From: an uncultured Caulobacter sp.
GTDB taxonomy: Bacteria; Pseudomonadota; Alphaproteobacteria; Caulobacterales; Caulobacteraceae
Direction of reading: 5' to 3'
DNA: 64,000 nt
NCBI RefSeq assembly: GCF_947036865.1
Contig: NZ_CAMQSF010000010.1
Span: 1-64,000 of the forward strand
Under the pieces are notes generated by a model. That model was not told the DNA's origin, made no database searches, and saw nothing but the letters and a program-made list of their open reading frames with translations. The position numbers were made by a program, and so were the translations under genes. Of this stretch, positions 55,123 through 63,381 are shown in pieces (the stretch's first letter is position 1; each line of letters begins with the position of its first letter).

Positions 55123-57543
55123 TCAGGCCGAGCGCTTGACCGCGCGACGGGTCTCCGCCGGCTGGCGGGCCGGCGCTCCGGCGGTGGCCATGGTCCACGC
55201 CGCCAGGGCGTCCACGGGCGCTGGACGGCCGATGGCGTAACCCTGCAGCTCGGTGCAGTTCTCGCCGCGCAGGAACAGGATCTGCTCCTCGGTCTCGACG
55301 CCCTCGGCCACGACGGGAATTTCCAGGCTGCGCCCCAGCCCCAGCACCGCGCGCACGATGACGGTGGCGCGGTCGTGACGGTGGATGTTCTCGACGAAGC
55401 TCTTGTCGATCTTGATCTTGTCGAACGGGAACGACTGCAGGGTCGACAGCGACGAGAAGCCGGTGCCGAAGTCGTCCATGGCGATCCGCACGCCCAGGGC
55501 CTTCAGGCGCCGCAGATTGTCCAGGGCGCGCTGATAATCCTTGAACAGCGCGCTCTCGGTGATCTCCAGCTCCAGGCGCGACGGCGAAAGACCCGTCGAG
55601 ATCAGCACCTCGTGCACCAGGCTGGGCAGGGCCGGATTGTGCAGTTGGATCGGCGACAGGTTGACCGCGATGCGCAGCGGCTTCTCCCAAGAGGCGGCGT
55701 CCGCGCACGCCCGGCGCAGCACCCATTCGCCCAGGGCCCCGATCAGCCCGTTTTCCTCGGCGACGGGAATGAATTCCAGCGGCGGGATCATGCCGCGGGT
55801 CGGGTGTTTCCAGCGCGCCAGCGCCTCGAAGCCGCAGACCTCGCCATCGGTGGCGCGGGCCAGGGGCTGGTAGTGGACGATCAGCTCGCCGTCGGCGATG
55901 CCCTGGCGCAGATCCCGCGCCAGATTGCGGCGCTCGCGGATCGAGTCGTCCATCTCGCGCTTGAAGAAACGGTAGACCCCTCGGCCGCTCTCCTTGGCGC
56001 GATAGAGCGCCATGTCGGCGTTGGCCATCAGCGCCTCGGCGGTGCGGCCGTCGTCGGGGTAGAGGCTGACGCCGAGGCTGGCGCCGAGCGCGAGCTCCTG
56101 GCCGGCATAGGGCGCGGGCGCCGACAGGCGCTCGATCAGGGCGCCGGCCAGTTCGGCCGCCGCCCCCGGCTGGTCGCCGCCGGCGATCTGGACGACGATG
56201 AATTCGTCGCCGCCGAGCCGGGCCGCGAAGGACGGCGCCTGCACGGTCAGCTGCAGGCGGCGGGCCGCCTCGACCAGGATCGCGTCGCCGGCCACGTGAC
56301 CGTGCTGATCGTTGGCCTCCTTGAAGTGGTCGAGATCGACGCAGATGACCGAGAGGCTCTCGCCCGACGCCTCGACCCGCTCGATGGCCGCCGCCAGCCG
56401 CGTCTGCAGCGAATTGCGGTTGGGCAATCCCGTCAGGCCGTCGTGCTCGGCGAGATAGCGGATCTTCTCCTCGGCGGCGCGGCGCTCGCGCAGATCGCGG
56501 ACGGCCAGGACGGTGAGGCCCGAGGTCTCGACGCGCGCCCCGTCGTCCATCAGGCGCGAAAACACCTCGACGGGGATCTCTCGTCCTCCGGCGATCGGCC
56601 GAAGCTTGCCTTCGCGGCGCACGCCCTCGCGGTTCGGCCCCGACTCGTCGAAGGTCAGGATGGCGCCCAGAAGCGGGCGACCGACCAGTTCCGAAAGCTC
56701 CGCGCCGACCAGATCGCAGAACGCCGCGTTGGCGTCGTTGATCCGGCCCGACTGGACCACGACGAGGCCCTCGTAGGCGGCGTTGGCGAGGCGGCGAATG
56801 CGCTCGAGCGCCGAGCGCGAGGTCTGGGACTCGATGGCGACGGCGCCGAGGCCGCCGAGGATGATCATGCTGGTGATCGAGCCGACCGCCAGGGTCAGCA
56901 TCCCGCCCGATAGCAGCTGGTCGGGCACGGCGACCGAGGCGTCGGGAACGATGGTGATGGCCGACATGCCGGTGAAGTGCAGCGCCACGATGCCCAGGCA
57001 CAGAAGGCCGCCGCCGATCGCCTGGCCCCGGGCGCTACGCGCCTGGCCGGCCAGGACCAGGGCGGCGGTGGCGCCGGAGACCCCCAGGATCGCCGACAGG
57101 CCCACCGTCGCGTGCTCCCAGACCAGATGGCCTTGGGTCACGAAGGCCGACATGCCCATGTAGTGCATGGCCGCGACCCCGAGGCCCAAGAGCACGCCGC
57201 CGGCGAAGTCGTTGGTCGTCGACCGCTGCGCCGAGGCCACGGCGAAGCCGCCCCCCATGAAGAGCACCGCGATCATCAGGGACAGCAAGGTGCCTGTCGG
57301 GCTGTAGCCGGTCTTCAGCCCCGGCGTGAACGCGACCATGGCGATGAAGTGCGTGGCCCAGACGCTGGAGCCCGCGACCAGACCGGTCAGCAGCAGCCAG
57401 GCCGCGCGGACGACGCCTCGCGCGCCGCGCATCCGGGAATAGAGCCGAAACGTGGTGAAGCAACCGGCGAGGCAGACGAGCCCGGCGATCAGCACCAGCC
57501 TCAGATCGTGCTGCGTGGTCAGGCAGGTAAGAAACTTAAGCAC
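55123..57543 (-). CDS. MHYT-PAS-GGDEF-EAL c-di-GMP protein
   Basis: 806 residues. Seven membrane helices carry MHYT motifs (WATHFIAM about 63, MHYMGM about 126, LHFTGM about 190) that may sense a gas or redox signal; then a PAS domain (about 255-370), an intact GGDEF (LGGDEFIV, about 453) and an intact EAL domain (FEALARW about 575; LEITESA, MDDFGTGFSSL, KIDKSF, VAEGVETEEQ). Both catalytic motifs are present, but the inhibitory site RXXD before GGDEF reads QAPS, so feedback inhibition is probably lost. Whether synthesis or hydrolysis dominates cannot be told. ATG is at 57543. Confidence 0.93.
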   Translation of the reverse strand: MLKFLTCLTTQHDLRLVLIAGLVCLAGCFTTFRLYSRMRGARGVVRAAWLLLTGLVAGSSVWATHFIAMVAFTPGLKTGYSPTGTLLSLMIAVLFMGGGFAVASAQRSTTNDFAGGVLLGLGVAAMHYMGMSAFVTQGHLVWEHATVGLSAILGVSGATAALVLAGQARSARGQAIGGGLLCLGIVALHFTGMSAITIVPDASVAVPDQLLSGGMLTLAVGSITSMIILGGLGAVAIESQTSRSALERIRRLANAAYEGLVVVQSGRINDANAAFCDLVGAELSELVGRPLLGAILTFDESGPNREGVRREGKLRPIAGGREIPVEVFSRLMDDGARVETSGLTVLAVRDLRERRAAEEKIRYLAEHDGLTGLPNRNSLQTRLAAAIERVEASGESLSVICVDLDHFKEANDQHGHVAGDAILVEAARRLQLTVQAPSFAARLGGDEFIVVQIAGGDQPGAAAELAGALIERLSAPAPYAGQELALGASLGVSLYPDDGRTAEALMANADMALYRAKESGRGVYRFFKREMDDSIRERRNLARDLRQGIADGELIVHYQPLARATDGEVCGFEALARWKHPTRGMIPPLEFIPVAEENGLIGALGEWVLRRACADAASWEKPLRIAVNLSPIQLHNPALPSLVHEVLISTGLSPSRLELEITESALFKDYQRALDNLRRLKALGVRIAMDDFGTGFSSLSTLQSFPFDKIKIDKSFVENIHRHDRATVIVRAVLGLGRSLEIPVVAEGVETEEQILFLRGENCTELQGYAIGRPAPVDALAAWTMATAGAPARQPAETRRAVKRSA

Positions 57544-57650
57544 GCACCGCCCCCAAGGGTCACATCCCGACAGGGTTAAGGCGTGAGTTGCAAATAAACC
57601 GTTTCACGCGCCTGGAGGGGACAACCCGTCGCGGATCGGCGCGGGCCAGA

Positions 57651-57663
57651 GGTAGAATCTACC
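57651..57663. repeat. 13-base perfect palindrome after galE
   Basis: GGTAGA-A-TCTACC is a perfect inverted repeat, 13 bases after the galE stop and 107 bases upstream of the c-di-GMP gene start. It is too short and T-poor to be a good terminator; a protein site is possible. Confidence 0.3.
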
Positions 57664-57675
57664 CCATGGCCGTCC

Positions 57676-58659
57676 TTAACGCCCGACCGCGGCCTGCGCC
57701 TGATGCCAGCGCAGGGCGCTGGCGAGAATGGCGTCGAGATCGCGCGAGGGCCGCCAGTCCAGTTCGGCCCGCGCCTTGGCGTTGTCGCCCACCAGCACCG
57801 GGGCGTCGCCGGGCCGGCGCGGGGCCATCTGGACCGGCAACGGCTTGCCCGCCGCGCGGCCCACGCCGTCGACCAGCTCGCGCACCGTCGTGCCAGCTCC
57901 GGTGCCGAGATTGTACGACTCCGACGATCCGCCCGCGAGAAGCCGGCGCAGCGCCGCGACGTGGGCCTCGGCCAGGTCCAGCACGTGGACATAGTCGCGC
58001 ACCGCCGTGCCGTCGCGGGTGTCGTAGTCGTCGCCGAAGATCGTGAAGGTCGACCTTTGACCCAGGGCCACCTGTATGGCGAGGGGAATCGCGTGGGTCT
58101 CGGGCTCGTGCCATTCGCCGATCCGGCCGGCGGGGTCGGCCCCGGCGGCGTTGAAATAGCGCATCACCGCGCTTCGGAAGCCGACATAGCGGTCATAGTC
58201 GGCGAGGGCCTGCTCGACCATCAGCTTGCTGCGCCCGTAGGGATTCAGCGGCGCCTGAGGGTGGCTCTCGTTCATCGGCAAGGTCACGGGATCGCCGAAG
58301 GTGGCGCAGGTCGACGAAAACACCAGGGCGTTCACGCCCGCGCGGCGGGCCGCCTCGACCAAGGTGATCGTCCCGCCGACATTATTGTCGAAGAAGGCGC
58401 CGGGATTCTTTACCGACTCCCCCACCTCGATCCGGGCCGCGAAATGCAGTACCGCCGCGGGCCTGTGTTCCGCGAACACCGCGTCCAGACGCGCGGCGTC
58501 ACGGATGTCGCCGACTTCCAGCGGTCCCCATTGGACGTGCTCGCGATGGCCGTTCGAGAGATCGTCGAACACCACGGGGCGGAAGCCCGCCTCGGCCAGG
58601 GCCAGGCACGTATGGGAGCCGACATAGCCGGCGCCGCCGGCCACCAGAACGGTCTGCAT
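57676..58659 (-). CDS. galE: UDP-glucose 4-epimerase
   Basis: 327 residues, extended SDR fold. NAD motif GGAGYVGSH (about 8-16); the active-site region reads SSTCATFGDP and then NPYGRSK with the Tyr-X3-Lys pair. It interconverts UDP-glucose and UDP-galactose for polysaccharide synthesis. The frame is open to 58767, but ATG 58659 (MQTVLVAGGAGYVG) gives the native N-terminus. It diverges from ugd, sharing a 291-base region with a 26-base palindrome (58754-58779) and a 51-base hairpin (58814-58864). Confidence 0.93.
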   Translation of the reverse strand: MQTVLVAGGAGYVGSHTCLALAEAGFRPVVFDDLSNGHREHVQWGPLEVGDIRDAARLDAVFAEHRPAAVLHFAARIEVGESVKNPGAFFDNNVGGTITLVEAARRAGVNALVFSSTCATFGDPVTLPMNESHPQAPLNPYGRSKLMVEQALADYDRYVGFRSAVMRYFNAAGADPAGRIGEWHEPETHAIPLAIQVALGQRSTFTIFGDDYDTRDGTAVRDYVHVLDLAEAHVAALRRLLAGGSSESYNLGTGAGTTVRELVDGVGRAAGKPLPVQMAPRRPGDAPVLVGDNAKARAELDWRPSRDLDAILASALRWHQAQAAVGR

Positions 58660-58753
58660 GAATTTTCCCGCGAAAGAACACCCCTGGCTAGCGAGTTTGC
58701 GCGGCGGGCGAAAGACAAAGCCGACGGACGCGACACTTTCCCGGCCTTGATCA

Positions 58754-58779
58754 GCCCGTGTCATCATGATGTCACGGGC
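58754..58779. promoter_or_regulatory. 26-base near-perfect palindrome between galE and ugd
   Basis: The arms GCCCGTG (58754-58760) and CACGGGC (58773-58779) flank a centre TCATCATGATGT; 12 of 13 position pairs are complementary, the exception being T/T at pair 8. It is 95 bases upstream of the galE ATG and 172 bases upstream of the ugd ATG. It is probably an operator for a dimeric regulator of UDP-sugar genes; I do not recognise the regulator. Confidence 0.55.
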
Positions 58780-58813
58780 CCGCGTGCTTTAGAGCCTGTC
58801 GGTTTCAAAGATT

Positions 58814-58864
58814 TAGAGCGTGCTAGCCGCCGAAACGGCTCACACTTTCGGCTATCACGCTCTA
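58814..58864. repeat. 51-base imperfect inverted repeat
   Basis: The 16-base arms TAGAGCGTGCTAGCCG (58814-58829) and CGGCTATCACGCTCTA (58849-58864) pair with one mismatch across a 19-base loop. The CCGAAA/TTTCGG pair (58830-58835, 58846-58851) offers an alternative inner hairpin. It looks like a dispersed palindromic element of small non-autonomous type. It lies in the ugd leader, 87 bases before its ATG. Confidence 0.8.
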
Positions 58865-58950
58865 GCGCTTCGGCTTGCCTCGGCGAGCCGATTGCTGGAA
58901 TAGGCAGAGGCGCCGCGGTGGGCGGCGCGAACTCGGATCAGGATGCTTCG

Positions 58951-60258
58951 ATGCGCGTGGCGATGATTGGCACTGGCTATGTGGGTCTGGTGTCCGGGGC
59001 GTGTTTCGCCGACTTCGGTCACGTGGTGACCTGCATCGACAAGGACGCCAGCAAGATCGAGCGGCTCGAGCGCGGCGAGATCCCGATCTTCGAGCCGGGC
59101 CTGGAGGATCTGGTCGCCCGCAACGTCCGCGAAGGGCGGCTGTCCTTCACCCTCGACGGCGCCCAGGCGATCAAGGACGCCGACGCGGTGTTCATCGCGG
59201 TCGGCACCCCCACGCGGCGCGGCGACGGCCACGCGGACCTCTCCTATGTCTACGCCGCGGCCGAGGAGATCGCCGGCCTGATCGAGGGCTTCACCGTCGT
59301 GGTCACCAAGTCGACCGTGCCGGTCGGCACCGGCGACGAGGTCGAGGCGATCATCCGCAAGGCGCGCCCGGACGCCCAGTTCGCCGTGGTCTCCAATCCC
59401 GAGTTCCTGCGCGAGGGCGCGGCGATCGAGGACTTCAAGCGCCCCGACCGGGTGGTGGTCGGCGCCGAGGACGAGCGGGCCCAGGCGGTGATGCGCGAAC
59501 TCTATCGGCCGCTGTTCCTGAACGAGACCCCGATCATCTTCACCGGCCGCCGCACCAGCGAGCTGATCAAGTACGCCGCCAACGCGTTCCTGGCGGTCAA
59601 GATCACCTTCATCAACGAGATGGCCGACCTCTGCGAACAGGTCGGCGCCGACGTGCAGCAGGTGGCCAAGGGCATCGGCCTGGACAAGCGGATTGGCGCG
59701 AAGTTCCTGAACGCCGGTCCCGGCTATGGCGGCAGCTGCTTCCCCAAGGACACCCTGGCCCTGGTCAAGACCGCCCAGACCTACAACGCGCCGACCCGGA
59801 TCGTCGAAACCACCATCGAGATCAACGACGCGCGCAAGCGGGCCATGGCCGCCAAGGTCGCCAAGGCCATGCAGCTGGAAGACCTGACCGGCAAGACGAT
59901 CGGCGTGCTGGGCCTGACCTTCAAGCCCAACACCGACGACATGCGCGACGCGCCCAGCCTGGACATCATCCCCGCCCTGCAGGCCCTGGGCGCCAAGATC
60001 CAGGCCTTCGATCCGGAAGGCCGCCACGAGGCCGAGAAGCTGCTGAAGGACGTCACCTTCAAGACCGGCGCCTACGACGCGGCCGAGGGCGCCGACGCCC
60101 TGGTGATCATCACCGAGTGGGACCAATTCCGCGCCTTGGATCTGGATCGCCTGAAGCTGTTGATGCGCGCGCCGCTCGTCGTCGACCTGCGCAACATCTA
60201 CAAGCCCGGCGAGATGGAACGTCACGGCATCACCTACGCCAGCATCGGGCGGCCTTAA
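58951..60258 (+). CDS. ugd: UDP-glucose 6-dehydrogenase
   Basis: 435 residues. The N-terminal NAD domain has GTGYVGLVSG (7-16); the central domain has the catalytic Cys263 in GPGYGGSCFPKDT; the C-terminal UDP-binding domain has GLTFKPNTDDMRDAPS. It oxidises UDP-glucose to UDP-glucuronate using 2 NAD+. ATG 58951 has AGGA about 8 bases before it. It is 3 bases ahead of the UDP-glucuronate epimerase gene, forming a two-gene operon with consecutive reactions. Confidence 0.96.
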   Translation: MRVAMIGTGYVGLVSGACFADFGHVVTCIDKDASKIERLERGEIPIFEPGLEDLVARNVREGRLSFTLDGAQAIKDADAVFIAVGTPTRRGDGHADLSYVYAAAEEIAGLIEGFTVVVTKSTVPVGTGDEVEAIIRKARPDAQFAVVSNPEFLREGAAIEDFKRPDRVVVGAEDERAQAVMRELYRPLFLNETPIIFTGRRTSELIKYAANAFLAVKITFINEMADLCEQVGADVQQVAKGIGLDKRIGAKFLNAGPGYGGSCFPKDTLALVKTAQTYNAPTRIVETTIEINDARKRAMAAKVAKAMQLEDLTGKTIGVLGLTFKPNTDDMRDAPSLDIIPALQALGAKIQAFDPEGRHEAEKLLKDVTFKTGAYDAAEGADALVIITEWDQFRALDLDRLKLLMRAPLVVDLRNIYKPGEMERHGITYASIGRP

Positions 60259-60261
60259 GCC

Positions 60262-61248
60262 ATGGCGGCCCCGCGCGGCGTCTCGCCGGTCCTGGTGACG
60301 GGAGCGGCGGGCTTCATCGGCCTTCACGTGGTCGAGCGCTTGCTGGCGCGGGGCGAGACGGTGATCGGGGTCGACAACTTCAACGCCTATTACGATCCGG
60401 CGCTGAAGACGGCGCGGGCCGCGCGGCTCGAGGCGCGACCGGACTTCACGATGGTCCGGATGGACATCGCCGATCACGCGGCCCTCGCGGCCCTGGCCAA
60501 GACCGCCGGCGTGGGGCGGGTGATCCACCTGGCGGCCCAGGCGGGCGTGCGTCACTCGATCGAAAATCCGTTCGCCTACGAGCGCAGCAATCTCGCCGGC
60601 CACCTGTCGGTGCTGGAGGCCTGCCGGCACGCCGGCGTCGAACACCTGGTCTATGCCAGTTCGTCCAGCGTCTATGGCGACCGGCCGCTGAACGGCGACG
60701 GCTTCCGCGAGACCGATCCGGCCGAGAGCCCCGTCTCGCTTTACGCCGCCACCAAGCGGTCGTGCGAACTGCTGAGCCAGAGCTACGCGCGGCTCTATGG
60801 CTTCCCGCAGTCGGGCCTTCGGTTCTTCACCGTCTACGGGCCCTGGGGGCGGCCGGACATGGCCTATTACGGCTTCACCGAGAAGATGCTGCGCGGCGAG
60901 CCGATCGAGGTCTATGGCGAGGGCCGCATGGCCCGCGACTTCACCTATGTCGACGATATCGTCGATGGCGTCCTGGGCGTGCTCGACCACCCGCCCCCGG
61001 CGGGCGGGCACGAGCTCTACAATATCGGCGACAACGATCCGGTCGGCCTGATGGACATGATCAACACCCTGGAGGCCGCCCTGGGGCTCAAGGCCGTCAA
61101 GGTGTTCCGGCCCATGCAGCCGGGCGACGTCACGGCCACCTTCGCCAATATCGACAAGCTCCAGGCGCTCTGCGGCTATCGACCGAAGGTCAAGCTGGCC
61201 GAGGGCCTCAAGCGCTTCGTCGCGTGGCGACGAGCCTACGCGGGCTGA
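60262..61248 (+). CDS. NAD-dependent UDP-glucuronate 4-epimerase family protein
   Basis: 328 residues, extended SDR. The NAD motif GAAGFIGLHV, the SSSSVYGDRPLN block and the YAATKRSCELL Tyr-X3-Lys pair are all present, as is FFTVYGPWGRPDMAYY, the pattern of UDP-glucuronate epimerases (GAE/Cap1J type). It should turn UDP-glucuronate, made by the preceding ugd gene, into UDP-galacturonate. It starts 3 bases after the ugd stop. The 3' end overlaps the convergent EamA gene by 13 bases. Confidence 0.9.
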   Translation: MAAPRGVSPVLVTGAAGFIGLHVVERLLARGETVIGVDNFNAYYDPALKTARAARLEARPDFTMVRMDIADHAALAALAKTAGVGRVIHLAAQAGVRHSIENPFAYERSNLAGHLSVLEACRHAGVEHLVYASSSSVYGDRPLNGDGFRETDPAESPVSLYAATKRSCELLSQSYARLYGFPQSGLRFFTVYGPWGRPDMAYYGFTEKMLRGEPIEVYGEGRMARDFTYVDDIVDGVLGVLDHPPPAGGHELYNIGDNDPVGLMDMINTLEAALGLKAVKVFRPMQPGDVTATFANIDKLQALCGYRPKVKLAEGLKRFVAWRRAYAG

Positions 61249-62129
61249 GCGGCGGCCCGCTTCGACAGCTGGTGTTCGCGCCAGGAGATGAACAAGGTCG
61301 AGGCCACCACGATCACCGCGCCGATCACCGTGGCCCGGCGCGGGACCTCGTGGAACAGTAGGAAGCCCGCGCCGACCGCGAAGACGAGGCGCGTATAGTC
61401 GATCGGGGCCATCACGGCCGCCTCGCCCGCCTCCATGCCCTTGATATAGGCGCCTTGGGTCAGGGTGCCGATCACCCCCATGGCGGCCAGCAGGCCAAGA
61501 TCGGGCCAGCTTGGCCACTTCCAGACGAACAGCGCGGGCGGAATGGCGAACACCAGGCCCAGCACGGCGGCGTAGACCAGCAGCACGAACGGGCTGTGGT
61601 CGCGGGTCATCACCTTCATGCCGGTGATGGTCAGGGCGAACAGGAAGGCCGAGGCCAGGGCGCAGGCCTGCGGCCAGCCGATCCAGGCCCCCACCCCGCC
61701 CGCGCCTGGCCGCAGCATGATCAGGACGCCGATAAAGCCGACCAGCGCCGCGCCGATCCGCAACGGTCCGATCGGCTCGCGCAGCACGAAGGCGGCGAGC
61801 GGGACGAGCCACAGGGTGCGGGTGAACGACAGCGCGTTGGCGTCGGCCAGCGGCAGCTTCTGATAGGCGTAGAAGCCCATGATCAGCGCCAGCACCCCCG
61901 CGCTGGACCGGAAGATCAGGATCCCCGGGCGCGTCGTGCGGAACGCGGCCTTCCAGTCGCGCGCGATCAGCGGCAACAGCACCAGAACGCCCGCGAGCTG
62001 GCGGTAGAAGGTCTGCAGCGCGGCGGGATAGCCGGGTCCCAGGAACTTGATCAGCGTGGTCATGGCCGTGAAGCCCACGGCCGAGGCCAGCATCCAGAGC
62101 GCGCCGCGCAGATTGGGCGTCAGGCTCAC
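61236..62129 (-). CDS. EamA family (DMT) transporter coupled to an SDR gene
   Basis: 297 residues, about ten membrane helices in two EamA repeats (about 5-140 and 150-285); ADANALSFTRTLWLVPLAAFVLREP is a typical first-repeat ending. DMT permeases export or import metabolites such as amino acids, nucleotide sugars or cofactors; the substrate is unknown. It starts at GTG 62129, whose GTGA overlaps the SDR stop codon, so translation is coupled. The 3' end overlaps the UDP-glucuronate epimerase gene by 13 bases. Confidence 0.86.
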   Translation of the reverse strand: MSLTPNLRGALWMLASAVGFTAMTTLIKFLGPGYPAALQTFYRQLAGVLVLLPLIARDWKAAFRTTRPGILIFRSSAGVLALIMGFYAYQKLPLADANALSFTRTLWLVPLAAFVLREPIGPLRIGAALVGFIGVLIMLRPGAGGVGAWIGWPQACALASAFLFALTITGMKVMTRDHSPFVLLVYAAVLGLVFAIPPALFVWKWPSWPDLGLLAAMGVIGTLTQGAYIKGMEAGEAAVMAPIDYTRLVFAVGAGFLLFHEVPRRATVIGAVIVVASTLFISWREHQLSKRAAAQPA

Positions 62130-63016
62130 CCCGCCCCGCCGGCCGCGATCAGCTGCGCCCGCATCGCCTCGGCCTGCTCCGGGGTGACGCCCATCGCGGC
62201 GAGGATCGGCGAGGGCGTATCCTTGTCCCAGGCCGAGCGCGGGCCGATCGTGATGCCCCCGTCGACCACGATGTGGGTTCCCGTCACGAACCGCGAGTCG
62301 TCGCTGGCCAGATACAGCGCCGCGGCGGCGATGTCCTCGGGCAGGCCGGACTTGGGGATCGGCTGGATCTTCGGGCCGATCGAGGCGATCTGGGCGGCCA
62401 TCTGATCGGCGACCTCGCGCGGCAGGCCCATCGAGGCCCCGAAGATCGAGGTGGCGATCAGGCCGGGACAGATGGCGTTGACGCGGATCTTCAACGGCGA
62501 CAACTCCGCCGCGGCGCAGCGGCTCATATGGACCACCGCGGCCTTGGCGGCCGAATAGGCCAGCGGGCCGAAGCCCGCCTGCAGGCCGGCGATCGAGGCG
62601 GTGTTGATGATCGAGCCGCCGCCGCGCTTCAGCATCAGCGGCAGGGCGTGCTTCATGCCGAGGGCCGGGCCGCGCACCAGCAGGGCGAAGGTCTTGTCCC
62701 AGCCGTCGGTCGTGAGTTCGGCGACGCCCGCGGGCGTGCCCCCGTGGCCGGCGTTGTTGAACAGGATATCCAGACACCCGAAGCTCGCCTCGGCCAGCGC
62801 CATGGTCCTGGCGAGATCGTCCTCGGCGGTGACGTCGCAGCGGGAGAAGCGAACCTGGTCGGGGAAACGCCGTTCCAGCATCTCGCCCTTCTCGGCCTGG
62901 AGGTCGGCGGCGACGACCCGCGCGCCCTCGGCCACGAACAGTTCGACGGCGCCCAGGCCGATGCCCGAGCAGCCTCCGGTGATGACGGCGACCTTGCCGT
63001 CCAGACGTCCGACCAT
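62126..63016 (-). CDS. short-chain dehydrogenase/reductase
   Basis: 296 residues, classical SDR. Cofactor motif TGGCSGIGLG (about 14-23), NNAG (about 88), catalytic Ser in NTASIAG and Tyr-X3-Lys in YSAAK. The Asp at the end of the second strand (AADLQAEKG) points to NAD over NADP. The C-terminal 40 residues (KDTPSPILAAMGVTPEQAEAMRAQLI) are a tail beyond the core. The substrate is unknown. ATG 63016 has GGAGGAA 6 bases before it. It overlaps the EamA gene by 4 bases (GTGA). Confidence 0.88.
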   Translation of the reverse strand: MVGRLDGKVAVITGGCSGIGLGAVELFVAEGARVVAADLQAEKGEMLERRFPDQVRFSRCDVTAEDDLARTMALAEASFGCLDILFNNAGHGGTPAGVAELTTDGWDKTFALLVRGPALGMKHALPLMLKRGGGSIINTASIAGLQAGFGPLAYSAAKAAVVHMSRCAAAELSPLKIRVNAICPGLIATSIFGASMGLPREVADQMAAQIASIGPKIQPIPKSGLPEDIAAAALYLASDDSRFVTGTHIVVDGGITIGPRSAWDKDTPSPILAAMGVTPEQAEAMRAQLIAAGGAG

Positions 63017-63116
63017 CAGAATTCCTCCGCGCCCCCGACCTCTCTCGGGTCGGTGATCAATGATCATATTCGCGGAGCGGGGCGGGCTTGGCTAGAGGTC
63101 TCGCCCCGGAAATCGC

Positions 63117-63308
63117 TCAGGCGGGGCGGCGGATCAACGGTTCCAGCCGCCGTCCCAGATGACTGACGGCCAGCCAGAGCATGCAGGGCAGAAGGAAGAC
63201 GGCCCAGGCCACGCCGAGCCCGACGAGGCCCAGCCCCGCGACCGCGCGGTGCGCGAAGCCGGAGCGCTCCTTGGCCTCCAGCGTCATGACGCGAACATCC
63301 AGGCCCAT
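63117..63308 (-). CDS. 63-residue membrane micro-protein downstream of hfsJ
   Basis: 63 residues. A basic N-terminus (MGLDVRVMTLEAKERSGFAHR) precedes a hydrophobic helix (about 22-50, AVAGLGLVGLGVAWAVFLLPCMLWLAV) and a basic tail (HLGRRLEPLIRRPA), the look of a single-pass inner-membrane protein. ATG 63308 overlaps the stop of a 23-residue ORF by one base (TGATG). Not recognised. It could be a small partner of the glycosyltransferase; this is inference from position only. An inner ATG at 63287 is the alternative start. Confidence 0.55.
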   Translation of the reverse strand: MGLDVRVMTLEAKERSGFAHRAVAGLGLVGLGVAWAVFLLPCMLWLAVSHLGRRLEPLIRRPA

Positions 63309-63379
63309 CAGCCCCCAAGCCCCTCTGCGAAGACGACCATGACGATCTGGCCGAACGCGGCCCCCACCCGAGTCGTCAT
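63308..63379 (-). CDS. possible 23-residue ORF between hfsJ and the membrane micro-protein
   Basis: ATG 63379 follows the hfsJ stop by 2 bases (TGAGGATG) and encodes 23 residues (MTTRVGAAFGQIVMVVFAEG, then LGG), ending TGATG into the next start. It could be a translated link that couples the two genes, or chance. Very short and hydrophobic; no family is known. Confidence 0.3.
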   Translation of the reverse strand: MTTRVGAAFGQIVMVVFAEGLGG

Positions 63380-63381
63380 CC

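Noticed and set aside
58855..61812. Minus-strand open frame of about 985 codons opposite ugd and the epimerase
   Set aside because: ugd and the UDP-glucuronate epimerase on the plus strand have full catalytic motifs; the antisense product is low-complexity.
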